Numbered from the stretch's first letter, positions 1 to 10,600 are shown. The stretch: DNA of 64,000 bases from CAYQUC01 sp964420605 (GCA_964420605.1 CAYQUC010000007.1:8648-72647), one strand, 5' to 3'. The notes: generated by a model not told the origin, from the sequence alone. Translations and numbers: made by a program.

Positions 1-1
1 T

Positions 2-364
2 GATGATAAATTAATTCAGAATTTACAAAATAAAGTAAAAAAATCACAATCCACACTTGATGCAACTACATTAGGACAATTACGTGCCGCTCGACGCACT
101 GCATTAGAATCAGTAAAAAATAAACCAAATTTAGGGGCATTACTTAAGTCTAAATTATTTAGGGGACCATTTACTAAAAATTATGTTTTGTCGAGTGTCG
201 TGCTGATTATCTTGACTGTCGGGTTTACCTTTACCATTGTTACAGTCGACGAACCTACCGAGCACTACGATATTGATATCGTTGCGATTAGCGAAGAATT
301 TGAGTTGCTAGAAGAACTTGATTTTTACCTCTGGATTGCAAATAGCGTAGAACATGAAAGTTAA
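2..364 (+). CDS. DUF3619-like membrane protein (5' truncated by window)
   Basis: The open frame enters from the left edge and ends at TAA 362-364, so about 120 C-terminal residues are visible. They show a basic Gln/Lys-rich cytoplasmic part, one hydrophobic segment (around YVLSSVVLIILTVGF) and an acidic tail. This layout, followed directly by a small exported protein and a DUF3106 protein, matches the DUF3619 family, which in beta- and gammaproteobacteria usually lies behind an extracytoplasmic-function sigma factor gene. An anti-sigma or accessory role is therefore possible, but this is inference from context. The last 11 bp overlap the next gene, which suggests translational coupling. The upstream sigma factor, if present, is outside the window. 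Confidence 0.6.
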   Translation, partial: DDKLIQNLQNKVKKSQSTLDATTLGQLRAARRTALESVKNKPNLGALLKSKLFRGPFTKNYVLSSVVLIILTVGFTFTIVTVDEPTEHYDIDIVAISEEFELLEELDFYLWIANSVEHES

Positions 365-566
365 AATAACAACGGCAGTCATTATTCTTGTTAGCGCCAT
401 TAGTAAATCAGTACTAGCTAATGAAGAAAGCCCTGATTTAGAGTTGTTAGATTTTATTGGTAGTTTTGAAACTAAAGATGGTCAATGGTTTGACCCAACA
501 TTATTGGTTGATATAGATGTGTCAGATGAAGATTTGGAAAAAGGAAAAAGCGATGAGCAGAACTAA
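354..566 (+). CDS. small exported protein of the DUF3619/DUF3106 operon
   Basis: This is a 70-residue protein with a likely signal peptide (residues 1 to about 22, ending SKSVLA) and a short acidic mature part containing LLDFIGSFETKDGQWFDP. Similar short acidic proteins with a GxWxxxDGxWxDP-like stretch commonly sit between DUF3619 and DUF3106 genes. The start overlaps the end of the upstream gene by 11 bp and the end overlaps the following gene by 14 bp, so the three are probably one transcript with coupled translation. The function is unknown. The overlap on both sides and the exported N-terminus make it likely to be real despite its size. Confidence 0.6.
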   Translation: MKVKITTAVIILVSAISKSVLANEESPDLELLDFIGSFETKDGQWFDPTLLVDIDVSDEDLEKGKSDEQN

Positions 567-1143
567 ACATTTAAACAGGATAATATTTACACTGTTGCTT
601 ATTGCTGGAGTATCAATTACTAATATCAGTTATTCTGATGTTGTTGCTGACATTGGAGTTAAAAAAATCCAATTGAGCGAGCAAAGCCACGATTGGTCCT
701 CATTGTCGAATTCTCAGAAAAAAATACTAAAACGTTATTCTGGTAAATGGGATTCCATTGATATTAAAAAAAGAATTCGACTTAAAAAAGGTGTTGAACG
801 TTGGCACAAAATGAGCCCTAAACAACGTCAGTTTGCCAGGCAACGCTTGAAAAAATGGCGCAATTTATCAAGGACTGAACGACAAGAGTTTCGTAAACGA
901 TTTAAAAAGTTTAATAAGCTCGCCCCGAATGAACAAATGAAAATTCGTGCAGCGAGGCAATGGTATCAAAATCTTACGCCTGAAAAACGCAAAAAATTAA
1001 AACACCGCTGGAAAAAAATGTCACCAGCCGAACGTCAAAAAATGCGAAAACGCATACGCCAACGTGTTAATCAACGTTTTAATAATTTAACACCAGCACA
1101 ACGTCATCGCCTGCGAAATACACACCCAAATCAACGACGATAA
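553..1143 (+). CDS. DUF3106 family exported protein
   Basis: The ATG at 553 is chosen because GGAAAAA lies just upstream and because it places a signal-peptide-like segment (RIIFTLLLIAGVSIT) at the N-terminus; the frame stays open back to 517. The mature protein of about 170 residues is extremely basic and made of repeated helical units of the type W-x2-(L/M)-(S/T)-P-x2-R-Q-x3-(R/K), for example WHKMSPKQRQ and WKKMSPAERQ. That repetition defines DUF3106, a family of unknown function, often annotated as periplasmic and found behind sigma factor and DUF3619 genes. Binding to envelope polyanions would be only a guess. It ends the operon; a roughly 74 bp AT-rich gap follows. Confidence 0.75.
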   Translation: MSRTKHLNRIIFTLLLIAGVSITNISYSDVVADIGVKKIQLSEQSHDWSSLSNSQKKILKRYSGKWDSIDIKKRIRLKKGVERWHKMSPKQRQFARQRLKKWRNLSRTERQEFRKRFKKFNKLAPNEQMKIRAARQWYQNLTPEKRKKLKHRWKKMSPAERQKMRKRIRQRVNQRFNNLTPAQRHRLRNTHPNQRR

Positions 1144-1217
1144 AGAACTTTATAAACTATAAAATAAAATTAATATAATGTACTATTAGCGTTGTTTTTA
1201 CTCTAAATGAGCTATAA

Positions 1218-2519
1218 ATGAAACGTCTTAATTTTACATCTAATGATGGGATTTCAAAAAACAAAACAGTTTATTCATGGGTTTTATATGACTGGGCTAA
1301 TTCTGCGTTTGCCGTTTGTATCTTAACGGTATTTTACCCACTATTTTTTAAAAGTTACTGGCATTCTGATGTTGATGCAACCACCAGTACTTTCCACCTA
1401 GGTGTATCTAATTCATTGGCAAGTATTATTATTGTTTTTATTGCTCCAGTGATTGGTGCAATCGCAGATAATAGCCATTCAAAAAAATATTTTTTATTGT
1501 TTTTTGCGGTTATTGGCATGTTAATGACTTCCGGACTTTATTTTATCGCTGAGGGAGAGTGGTTAATTGCTGTTTGTTTATACGTTTTTGCTAGCATTGG
1601 TTTTATGGGAGCCAATATTTTTTATGATTCGTTATTAATTAATATATCTGAAACTAATGAATTGGATATAATTTCAAGTTTGGGTTATGGTTTTGGTTAC
1701 ATCGGTGGTGGTTTGTTGTTTGTTTTTAATATCATCCTAGTCTCTAATCCCGAGTGGTTTGGTTTGCTGGACAAAACTATCGCCGTTCGAGTTTCATTTA
1801 TAACTGTTGCGGTATGGTGGTTATTATTTTCAATTCCATTGATGCTATATGTCCCTGAACCAAAGCTTGGAAAACCAACAACATGGTTCAAGATAATAAC
1901 ATCGAGTCTAACGCAATTAAATTCTACATTTCATGAAATTAAAAAATACAAAATAGTACTTTTATTTTTAATTGCATATTGGTTGTACATTGATGGTGTC
2001 GATACAATAATTAGAATGTCAGTTGATTATGGGCTTGCACTAGGTCTTGATACTGGTAATTTGATTACGGCAATAATGATTACTCAATTTGTCGGTTTTC
2101 CTGCAGCAATTGTATTTGGATTTATTGGTAATAAGTACGGTCCAAAACGCGGAATTTTAATTGCTATAGGAGTTTATATTTTAGTAACTCTTTATGCGGT
2201 ATCGATGCAGACAGCGGAAGAATTTTATGCCATGGCCATCGTCATTGGTCTGGTGCAGGGTGGGGTACAAGCTTTAAGTCGCTCGTTATTTTCTCGAATT
2301 ATCCCGCCTAGTAAAGCAGCCGAATTTTTTGGATTTTATAACATGATGGGTAAATTTGCAGCCGTTTTGGGACCATTGCTGGTAGGTGGAGTTGCAATTA
2401 TTACCACAAATTCTCGTTACTCAATGTTGTCTATATTAGTGTTATTTATTGTAGGCGGTATTCTGTTATATTTTGTTGATGAGAAAAAAGCAATTAAAGC
2501 AAGTTTAGAACGAGAGTAA
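1218..2519 (+). CDS. MFS transporter, UMF1 family
   Basis: A 433-residue polytopic protein with about twelve hydrophobic segments. The N-terminal sequence YSWVLYDWANSAFAV followed by a cytoplasmic loop with DNSHSKK is characteristic of the UMF1 branch of the major facilitator superfamily, which is related to fungal Atg22 vacuolar effluxers. In the second half GNKYGPKRG matches the repeated MFS loop motif between transmembrane helices. The substrate of bacterial UMF1 proteins is generally unknown. The start at 1218 has no strong ribosome-binding site. The next small gene follows after about 30 bp and may be co-transcribed. Confidence 0.8.
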   Translation: MKRLNFTSNDGISKNKTVYSWVLYDWANSAFAVCILTVFYPLFFKSYWHSDVDATTSTFHLGVSNSLASIIIVFIAPVIGAIADNSHSKKYFLLFFAVIGMLMTSGLYFIAEGEWLIAVCLYVFASIGFMGANIFYDSLLINISETNELDIISSLGYGFGYIGGGLLFVFNIILVSNPEWFGLLDKTIAVRVSFITVAVWWLLFSIPLMLYVPEPKLGKPTTWFKIITSSLTQLNSTFHEIKKYKIVLLFLIAYWLYIDGVDTIIRMSVDYGLALGLDTGNLITAIMITQFVGFPAAIVFGFIGNKYGPKRGILIAIGVYILVTLYAVSMQTAEEFYAMAIVIGLVQGGVQALSRSLFSRIIPPSKAAEFFGFYNMMGKFAAVLGPLLVGGVAIITTNSRYSMLSILVLFIVGGILLYFVDEKKAIKASLERE

Positions 2520-2549
2520 TTATTCATTCATTTAAAAGTGGTATTCAAT

Positions 2550-2762
2550 ATGAACGATAATAATAAAGCACCTTCTTTTTGGCAGATTGTTAAAAGCGTT
2601 TTAGCAGGATTACTAGGGGTACAAAGTGCTGAAAATCGGAAACGCGATTTTCAACACGGAAAATTTTCTGCTTATGTGTTTGTAGCATTAATAATTGTAA
2701 CAGTTTTTATTTTATTAATTGTGAGTGTTGTTAAAACAGTAATGTACTTTGCGGGTGTTTAA
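2550..2762 (+). CDS. DUF2970 family small membrane protein
   Basis: About 70 residues: a short cytoplasmic N-terminal part with PSFWQIVKSVLAGLLGVQS and QHGKF, then one transmembrane helix (FVALIIVTVFILLIVSVV). This arrangement is that of DUF2970, small inner-membrane proteins of beta- and gammaproteobacteria with no known function. A GTG at 2538 is in frame, but the ATG at 2550 gives the usual family N-terminus and is preferred; neither start has a clear ribosome-binding site. It lies about 30 bp behind the MFS gene. Confidence 0.65.
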   Translation: MNDNNKAPSFWQIVKSVLAGLLGVQSAENRKRDFQHGKFSAYVFVALIIVTVFILLIVSVVKTVMYFAGV

Positions 2763-2840
2763 TTAAACTGAATTTGTAATATTTTTTTTAAAAGTTGGAG
2801 GCTGTTGCTCTTTCAGTTTTAGATTAATTTGTAGTTTAAA

Positions 2841-2858
2841 CCCGGTCATGAAACCGGG
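2841..2858 (-). terminator. possible terminator hairpin downstream of valS and the RNA candidate
   Basis: CCCGGT (2841-2846) pairs perfectly with ACCGGG (2853-2858) around a 6-nt loop. Read on the minus strand the hairpin is followed by TTTAAACT, a weak U-run. It would end transcripts coming from valS. The Gs at 2856-2858 are shared with the long stem 2856-2863/2985-2992, so the two structures are mutually exclusive in part. Confidence 0.4.
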
Positions 2859-2992
2859 GTAGCCCTATCAATACACACTTTAGAAACCATAGGTTTCATT
2901 AAGTATTTCTCGGGTGCCGTAAGGTGAATGCGAAGCAAGAGAGGGCAACCTAGGTTACGTCCTGAGGCACACGGTTTTGATAGAGCTATCCC
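2856..2992 (-). ncRNA. candidate structured RNA of unknown family
   Basis: The segment is visibly richer in G+C than its AT-rich surroundings and has no open frame. Its ends pair over 15 base pairs with one mismatch: 2856-2863 with 2985-2992 (one G-U) and 2865-2871 with 2977-2983. Inside are a perfect 6-bp hairpin (2883-2888/2892-2897) and a 5-bp helix (2914-2918/2966-2970) that encloses AAGGTGAATGCGAAGCAAG. The strand is uncertain; minus is preferred because that would place it in the valS 3' region with a terminator-like hairpin at its end. I compared it from memory with 6S, SRP, tmRNA, RNase P, cobalamin, TPP, FMN, glycine and c-di-GMP RNAs and found no convincing match. Confidence 0.45.
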
Positions 2993-3008
2993 AATTCCAT
3001 GTCCTAAT

Positions 3009-5780
3009 TTAGTCAGTCATATTCTTTACACGTCCCAACTGAGCTTGAATATTTTCTTGCGATATTTTTAACTCTTCAGCACGGGCTTTAACTTTATTAA
3101 CGACTTCTTCTGGAGCCTTACCAACAAATTTTTGGTTATTCAATTTCCCAGTGACTTGAGTCAACTCTTTGTCAATTTTTTCTAATTCTTTTTGCAAACG
3201 TATTAATTCTGCTTGTTTGTCGATAATGCCTGCCATAGGAATTAATATTTGCATATTACCCAATAACGCAGTAGCAGAGTCCGGTGCTTGGTCTGAGTCT
3301 TCTAACCATTGAATTGCATCGATTCGACCAATATCAATTAAATAACGTTGGTAGTTATCGAGTCGTTGCTTATCTTGTGCTGAACCATGTTGCAGTAATA
3401 TAGGTAATTTTTTACGAGGGTCAATATTCATGCCGCTTCTAATTTGGCGTATTGCAACAATAAATTGTTTAACCCAATCAATATCTTGTTCACTGTCACT
3501 ATCGATTAAATCCGAATTATAAACCGGATAAGCTTGTAACATGATGGTATCACCGCTTGCCGCAGCAAGTGGTGCAACTCGTTGCCAAATTTCTTCGGTT
3601 ATATAAGGTATAACAGGATGCGCTAAACGTAATAAAGTTTCCAATACGCGTACTAAGGTTTGTCTGGTGCCGCGTAATTGTTCCTTAGAAGAGTTTTCAT
3701 CAGATAATACCGATTTTGATAACTCTAAATACCAATCACAATATTCATTCCAGGTAAATTCATAAATGGATTGAGCAATGAAATCGAGACGATAGGTTTT
3801 AAATGATTTTTCTATTTCTTGAGCTTTAGATTGTAATAAAGAAACAATCCATTTGTCGGCAGCATTTAATTCGACCTCACCATTTTGTTGACCACAGTCT
3901 TCACCTTCAGTATTCATTAGAACATAACGAGCGGCATTCCATAATTTATTACAAAAATTTCGATAACCTTCAATTCGTTGCAAATCAAAATTAATATCAC
4001 GACCGGTTGATGCGAGTGAGGCAAATGTAAATCGCAGCGCATCCGTTCCTAAAGCAGGGATACCGTCGGGATAATCTTTTCGAGTTTGTTTGTCAATTTT
4101 TTTAGCCATTTGTGGTTGCATTAAACCCGAGGTACGTTTGCTAACCAATTCTTCCAGAGTTATACCATCAATTAAATCAATTGGATCTAACACATTACCT
4201 TTTGACTTTGACATTTTTTGACCGTGGGAGTCGCGCACCAAGCCATGAATGTAGATTTCTTTAAATGGTATTTTTCCGGTAAATTTAATTCCCATCATGA
4301 TCATACGGGCGACCCAAAAGAAAATGATATCAAAGCCGGTAACTAAAACCGATGTTGGATAAAAAGTATCTAAAGCCTCAGTTTGTTCAGGCCAACCTAG
4401 AGTTGAAAAAGGCCATAGAGCTGATGAAAACCAAGTATCGAGTACATCCTCATCTTGTTTTAATACAATATTGTCACTTAAATTATGTTTGGCACGTACT
4501 TGTTGTTCGGTATGGGCAACATAGACATTACCATCTTCATCGTACCAAGCCGGGATTCGGTGTCCCCACCAGATTTGCCGGCTGATACACCAGTCTTGAA
4601 TATTGCGCATCCATTCATAATAGGTATTTTTCCAATTGTCAGGAACAAACTTAATATCGCCGTTTTCAACCGCCTCGATAGCGGGTTTGGCTAGTGATTC
4701 GACTTTAACATACCATTGATCCGTTAAATATGGTTCTACCACTGAATGTGAACGATCACCGCGCGGTACCATTAGTTTGTGGTCTACAACTTTTTCAAGT
4801 AAACCCGATACTTTTAAATCGGCAACAGCCTGTTTGCGAGCAACATAACGATCCAGATTCCGGTATTTTTCAGGGACATTGTCATTGGTTTTAGCATCAA
4901 TGGTAAAAATATTAATTATTTCAAGATCGTGCCGTTTGCCCATTTCATAATCGTTAAAATCGTGTCCTGGTGTAATTTTGACACAACCTGTGCCAAATTC
5001 AGGATCAACATAATCATCGGCAATAATAGGTATTTTTCGGTTTGTTAATGGCAGTATGATATTTTTACCAATAATATCTTGATAACGTTCATCATCAGGG
5101 TGGACTGCGACGGCACTATCACCAAATAGTGTTTCGGGACGTGTGGTTGCAACGATTAGATGATTTTCAGAATTCTCGATAGGGTACCGAATATGCCACA
5201 TGTGGCCATTTTCCTCTTCCGATATGACTTCAAGATCGGATAATGCGGTGTGTAGTACCGGATCCCAGTTAACCAGACGCTTACCACGATAAATGATGTC
5301 TTCGTCATAGAGTTTTACAAAGACTTCTTTTACGGCTCCTGATAGACCATCGTCCATAGTAAATCGTTCGCCAGACCAATCTAGGGAGGAGCCCATTCGA
5401 CGTAACTGCTGGGTAATAGTACCGCCTGATTGCTGTTTCCAATCCCAGATTTTTTCAATAAAAGCATCTCGGCCAAGATCAAAGCGAGTTTTGCCTTCGG
5501 CATTTAATTGCCGTTCTACCACCATTTGAGTTGCGATACCCGCGTGGTCCATACCAGCCTGCCATAGGGTATTATCGCCTAACATACGGTGATAACGCGT
5601 CAGACTATCCATAATAGTGTCTTGGAAGGCATGGCCCATATGCAGACTACCGGTGACATTCGGTGGTGGAATCATAATGCAATAGGGGTTACCGTTAGAC
5701 GACGGTGAAAAATAATTATTATCTTCCCAGGTTTTATACCATCGTTGTTCTATTTGGTCGGGGCTGTAAATTTTATCCAC
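3009..5780 (-). CDS. valS: valyl-tRNA synthetase
   Basis: A 923-residue class I synthetase that charges tRNA-Val in the cytoplasm. The HIGH-type motif is HMGH at residues 47-50 within PPPNVTGSLHMGHAF, and the KMSKS motif lies near residue 521 in GQKMSKSKGN. A large editing (CP1) insertion lies between them, with TTRPETLFGD. The C-terminal end is a lysine/glutamate-rich coiled coil (from about residue 850), the tRNA-binding arm of ValRS. Length is normal for the family. In many gammaproteobacteria valS follows pepA-holC; here holC and pepA are about 9 kb away, so that linkage is broken. Confidence 0.98.
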   Translation of the reverse strand: MDKIYSPDQIEQRWYKTWEDNNYFSPSSNGNPYCIMIPPPNVTGSLHMGHAFQDTIMDSLTRYHRMLGDNTLWQAGMDHAGIATQMVVERQLNAEGKTRFDLGRDAFIEKIWDWKQQSGGTITQQLRRMGSSLDWSGERFTMDDGLSGAVKEVFVKLYDEDIIYRGKRLVNWDPVLHTALSDLEVISEEENGHMWHIRYPIENSENHLIVATTRPETLFGDSAVAVHPDDERYQDIIGKNIILPLTNRKIPIIADDYVDPEFGTGCVKITPGHDFNDYEMGKRHDLEIINIFTIDAKTNDNVPEKYRNLDRYVARKQAVADLKVSGLLEKVVDHKLMVPRGDRSHSVVEPYLTDQWYVKVESLAKPAIEAVENGDIKFVPDNWKNTYYEWMRNIQDWCISRQIWWGHRIPAWYDEDGNVYVAHTEQQVRAKHNLSDNIVLKQDEDVLDTWFSSALWPFSTLGWPEQTEALDTFYPTSVLVTGFDIIFFWVARMIMMGIKFTGKIPFKEIYIHGLVRDSHGQKMSKSKGNVLDPIDLIDGITLEELVSKRTSGLMQPQMAKKIDKQTRKDYPDGIPALGTDALRFTFASLASTGRDINFDLQRIEGYRNFCNKLWNAARYVLMNTEGEDCGQQNGEVELNAADKWIVSLLQSKAQEIEKSFKTYRLDFIAQSIYEFTWNEYCDWYLELSKSVLSDENSSKEQLRGTRQTLVRVLETLLRLAHPVIPYITEEIWQRVAPLAAASGDTIMLQAYPVYNSDLIDSDSEQDIDWVKQFIVAIRQIRSGMNIDPRKKLPILLQHGSAQDKQRLDNYQRYLIDIGRIDAIQWLEDSDQAPDSATALLGNMQILIPMAGIIDKQAELIRLQKELEKIDKELTQVTGKLNNQKFVGKAPEEVVNKVKARAEELKISQENIQAQLGRVKNMTD

Positions 5781-6071
5781 TATTTTCCTTTATCCCTGTC
5801 TCGTTCAGACCTTTTTGGAGCCCTGTAAGGCACAGTTTAGGTCGCTGGTTAGCTATGATATGATGTTATTTCTATAATGGCGGTAATTATACCTGAATCA
5901 CGTAAATAATAGGCAGCTGGATTGATTTTGATTTATATATACCGAGTTTTAACTCAATTTATTTAGCCGTAAGTTACTACACTATAATATGAATAAATTA
6001 AGAATCGAAATAAGACATTACCTAAAACTAATAAACTTCACTTATTTAATCTGGAATAATTAATCAGACAC

Positions 6072-7592
6072 ATGTTTTCAAATATCTCGTTACTAAACCG
6101 TTTTTATTTATTAATGGCAATTATATTAATAATTAAAATTTGTTTCGCTGTGCTACTGCCGATGACCGGTGATGAAGCTTATTTTATATTTTGGGCTCAG
6201 TATCCTGACTATGGTTATTATGACCATACCCCAATGGTGGCGTGGATATTAACCGTATTTTTGTCTGTATCTGATATGACGTTATGGTTGCGACTACCCG
6301 CAATTGTATTTTCGTTGTTAATCGCGTGGATGATATTTCGTTTGTTAAATAATCGAGACGATCAAAATAGCCAAAAGGTCGCCATTTATGCTTCAAGCCT
6401 GTATTTACTTATTCCTGTTAATTTAGTAGCCGTGTTGATGACTACCGATACACCATTAATTTGGTGGAGTTTTTTATGCGGTGTTAGTTACTATAAAGCG
6501 CAAAAGAATGATTCGTACTCTTGGTATTTAATTTGCGGACTTTTTTTGGGACTCGCATTTATGTCCAAATTTTTCTCAGGATTATTAGCCTTTGCATTTT
6601 TGATTCATACTGTGGTGTTTGTCAGGCGCGGCATAAAACCGTATATGGGATTGATGATAATTTTTGTGGCGTTAGTACCTTTTATCGCACTTAACCTCAC
6701 GTGGAATTATAATAACTGTTGGAATAACTACTTATTTAATTTAATCAATCGAACTCAGGGTAGTAGCTTTTCAATAGCAGGTACCGGTAAATATCTGGTC
6801 ATGTTATTAATTATTATGCCGCCGGGTATTTACTACCTTATTAAAAATTTAAAATCGATTAAATTATTTTTGAATAAAGGACGCGATAATACTTATTTGG
6901 CTTTGTTTATAATTCCTATCATTTTATTTGGTTTATTATCTTTTTTTAAAAGTATTGGTTTACACTGGTTATTTAGTTTTATTCCATTTTTCGTACTTGG
7001 AATTGCAACCTTGTTTAGCGTTAGTCAATTGGAAAAAAGTTTAAAATTTATGACCGTTTATTCGTTGCTTCATGTCATTGCGATTGGTTTTATCCTTGTT
7101 AGTGCGCCTAGCTTATTTCAGTCAAATGAAAAATTATATAAAACATTGGTTATTGGTTATTACCCCGACGAAATGTTAGCCCAAGTCTCCGAGTATAAGT
7201 CAGATTTCATTTTTGCAACTGACAGTTATGCGTTATCGGCACAATTAAGTTATCACGCAAAAAAACACATTATGGTATTTGGCGATGGTTCATACCATGC
7301 TCGGCAAGATGACGTGGTGACAGATTTTCGATTATTAAAAAATAAGAATATATTAATTATAAGTGAAGTGCCAAAATTGGCAGATTATACTGATTTTTTT
7401 GAATCTTACCAATTGCATACTATGAAAGTTCGAGGGACTGAATTGTATTATGCTGTTGGATATAATTTTCAATATGAAAAATATCGAGCAACAACTTTAG
7501 CAAAAATTCGACAGCGGTATTATAATATACCGAGTTATTTACCACATAAAGCTTGTTATATGGATGAACGTTATAAAACACGATTTAATTAG
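6072..7592 (+). CDS. GT39/PMT-like membrane glycosyltransferase
   Basis: A 506-residue polytopic protein related to dolichyl-phosphate-mannose protein mannosyltransferases and ArnT (GT39/GT83 type, PMT_2 domain). The first extracytoplasmic loop contains the catalytic acidic pair in MTGDEAYFIFWAQ (Asp34, Glu35), followed by YYDHTPMVAWIL, the usual signature of these lipid-linked sugar transferases. About ten to twelve membrane segments follow, and the C-terminal 150 residues form a soluble domain. It would transfer a sugar from a polyprenyl-phosphate carrier to an envelope acceptor (lipid A, polysaccharide or protein); the substrate cannot be told. It stands alone, convergent with the histidine kinase gene. 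Confidence 0.8.
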   Translation: MFSNISLLNRFYLLMAIILIIKICFAVLLPMTGDEAYFIFWAQYPDYGYYDHTPMVAWILTVFLSVSDMTLWLRLPAIVFSLLIAWMIFRLLNNRDDQNSQKVAIYASSLYLLIPVNLVAVLMTTDTPLIWWSFLCGVSYYKAQKNDSYSWYLICGLFLGLAFMSKFFSGLLAFAFLIHTVVFVRRGIKPYMGLMIIFVALVPFIALNLTWNYNNCWNNYLFNLINRTQGSSFSIAGTGKYLVMLLIIMPPGIYYLIKNLKSIKLFLNKGRDNTYLALFIIPIILFGLLSFFKSIGLHWLFSFIPFFVLGIATLFSVSQLEKSLKFMTVYSLLHVIAIGFILVSAPSLFQSNEKLYKTLVIGYYPDEMLAQVSEYKSDFIFATDSYALSAQLSYHAKKHIMVFGDGSYHARQDDVVTDFRLLKNKNILIISEVPKLADYTDFFESYQLHTMKVRGTELYYAVGYNFQYEKYRATTLAKIRQRYYNIPSYLPHKACYMDERYKTRFN

Positions 7593-7601
7593 AAATGGTA
7601 T

Positions 7602-10600
7602 TTAAGCTTTCTTTTCATCCAATAAAGTTCTGATTCGTTTTAATAACTTATTAGAACTGAAGGGCTTATATAACATGTTGTCATTTAATGATTTATTCAT
7701 CCCCCCCTTATGGCGCTCATCTGAAAAACCACTAACCATTTGTATTTTTATATGAGGGTAGTCTTTGAGTATCTGAGCGGCTAATTGATAGCCATCCATG
7801 TTTGGCATGATGACATCGGTAATAATTAAATCAATGGGGTTCTCCGAGCTATTTTTAACAATAGCCATGGCCTGTTCGCCATCAGCGGCGGTTAGAACAT
7901 GGTAACCGTTGGAGGAAAATATAGTGTATGCCAAATCGACCATATCTTGTTCATCATCGACGACTAATAATGTTTCAGAACCTTTGCTGATAGGATGTTC
8001 TAAATCAGTTGTCTCTATCGAAGTGATTGTTTGATGACTTCTCGGCAAATACAGTACAAAACGACTACCCTGTTTGGGTTCGGAATAAACCTTTATTGCG
8101 CCGCCACTTCGTTTAACAAATGCATAGACTTGACTTAAGCCTAGACCGGTACCTTGTTTCTTATTTGTTGTGAAAAAAGGGTCAAATATTTTGTCTCTAG
8201 TTGCTGCATCCATACCACAACCTGTATCGGTCACACTGAGTAGCACAAAATCACCTGCAGTTAAATTTAACGCTTTTACATCGGTATCATTAAGTTGTTC
8301 ATTTCGGGTGCTAATGGTTAAGTTGCCCTTAGAATCCATTGCATGTAGCGCATTAATGCTCAAGTTTAATATGGCATCTTCTAAATCACTACTTTCTAGT
8401 TCGACCGGCCATAATGAATTATCAAGCTCATAGGTTAGGTTGATACGTACAGTTAATGTTTTTGCTAATAAATGATATTGATCTTGCAATACAGTATTAA
8501 TATTGATTACTGATAATGTCGGTGGTTTATTGTAATTAGAAACGGATTGTAGTTTTTTAGCAAGTTTTGAGCCGCGAGTTGCAGCATTTTGTAAACGCTG
8601 TGAAATTTTAACTAACATTTTAGGATCATCTAAAAAATGGTTTATTTGTTCAGAGTATCCTAAAACTATACCCAGTATATTATTATAATCATGTGCAATT
8701 CCACCGGTTAGTTTTCCGAGAGCTTCCATTTTTTGGCTACGTTGGAATTGTTTCTCTTGAACTCGTCGCTCTGTTATATCCGTTGAAATGCCACATACGG
8801 CATAGACTTCATTGTTTTCATTAAGTAATGGAAATTTAATTGAAATGTAACTGTGTAAACCATCATCAAGTGCTGCTTGTTCTTCAGATTCGATAGCATG
8901 GCCTGCAGCTATGACGGCTTTATCATTAAATTGAAACTCATCGGCAATGTTTTTATCGAATAGCTCATAATCTGTTTTCCCTAAAACCTGGTCATTTGAA
9001 GTATGAAATAGTTTTTCAAACTGATAGTTAATAAAGGTATAGCATCCTTGTGTATCTTTAACGTATATGACAGCAGGAGAGTGGTTCATTATTGCTTGCA
9101 AATCACGTTTGTTTTTTTCTGCTAATTCACGTAATTGATATTGTTCCGTTATATCATTAAAAACCAATACTATTCCCATAATTGTGTCATTTTCTCGTAT
9201 GGGTGCGACCGAATCTGATATATGATATTCATTACCATTTTTAGATATTAATGTAGTGTGATTACTTAGGTGAATTATTTCACCTGTGGTAATGACTTTA
9301 TCAATTGGGTTGATTATGGCTTCTCGTGTTACTGAGTTAATAATATTAAATATATCCTTTAAAGCTTTACCCATAGCATCTTCTAATGACCAGCCCGTTA
9401 ACAATTGAGCAGCAGGGTTCATGCGTCTTATTTTTCCTTGTGGGTCTGTGGTAATCACTGCATCACCAATACTATTGAGTGTTATTTCAAGATTATTTTC
9501 GTTTTCTTTTAACGCATGTTCTGATTCTACTCGTTTAGTTATATCTATAAAGGTAACCACAGCGCCTACGCAATCGTTGTTTTTAAATATAGGGTGTGAC
9601 CAATATTCTGCTGCAAAGCAACTTCCGTCTTTACGCCATAATACTTCATCATCAATATGTGTTTTAATTTTTTCTTTGAAAGCTTTAAAAATATGACTGT
9701 TGTCAACCGGGTAATTTGTGCCATCAGCATATTTATAATGAATTAACTGGTGCATATTTTTTCCTAATAAATCAGAGGCATCAGTATAACCTAGCATTGA
9801 GATACAGGCATTATTGGCAAATGTACATTCACCATAGTTGTCAATACCATAGATCGCTTCAGCAGTTGAATCGAGTAACAGTTGAACGAGTGCCTGACTA
9901 ATGTTTAGGTCCAGCATCGATTTTTTTAAACGTTCTTGTAACGAGGTGAGGCTGTTGCCGAGATGATCAAGTTCATCAAGTTTTTCTGATTTTTTTATTC
10001 TATTTAATTTTAATTTATTATCTAATGAGTTTATGTTAATGATTTCAGCAAAACGTCCTAATGTGGTTAAATGCTTAGCAACTAACTGATAAAATAAATA
10101 CAACATAAATCCGCTAATCAAAAACGTTTTTATTGCATTACTTATTATTATAATAATAGCTTGGTCAATGATGTGTTGGTAGGTTCTTGTTAAACTGGCG
10201 GTGACATGCATTTGTCCTATTTGTAATAAATTATTTCGAAAAGTATACTTTAGAGGAAATGTTAATTTAATGGTGTCGACATCGGTTAGTAGTCCTTCCT
10301 TAGCGATTAACTCTAAATTTTCATATACTTCTATATATTCAATGTCGGGTAGTCGTAGTATTCCTTGTAAGGTTAAAGCTAGCTCTTGTTGGTTTGTGAC
10401 CCACACCCGTGCAGCAATGTTATCGCCGTAACTATTACGAATTTCATTTAACCGTTGTTGAATTCGGCTGACATCAGTTTTGTATATTTGAAAAAGTTGA
10501 AATGCCGAAGTAAGAATTGTAATTAAAGTACTTGCAAATACTATGTATACCACCATTTTTTTGGCAAGAGGCCCGATGCGTTCGAATAACTTGATTTTAT

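Noticed and set aside
2856..2992. The valS-proximal RNA as 6S RNA, SRP RNA or a cobalamin riboswitch
   Set aside because: A short match (CATTCACCTT on the minus strand) recalls 6S RNA, but the length is too short and the central bubble is missing; the SRP tetraloop region and the B12 box are absent.
7701..7707. Seven-C run in the receiver domain of the hybrid kinase as a phase-variation site
   Set aside because: Only seven bases, encoding a Lys-Gly-Gly in a normal receiver domain; weaker than the two eight-base runs.
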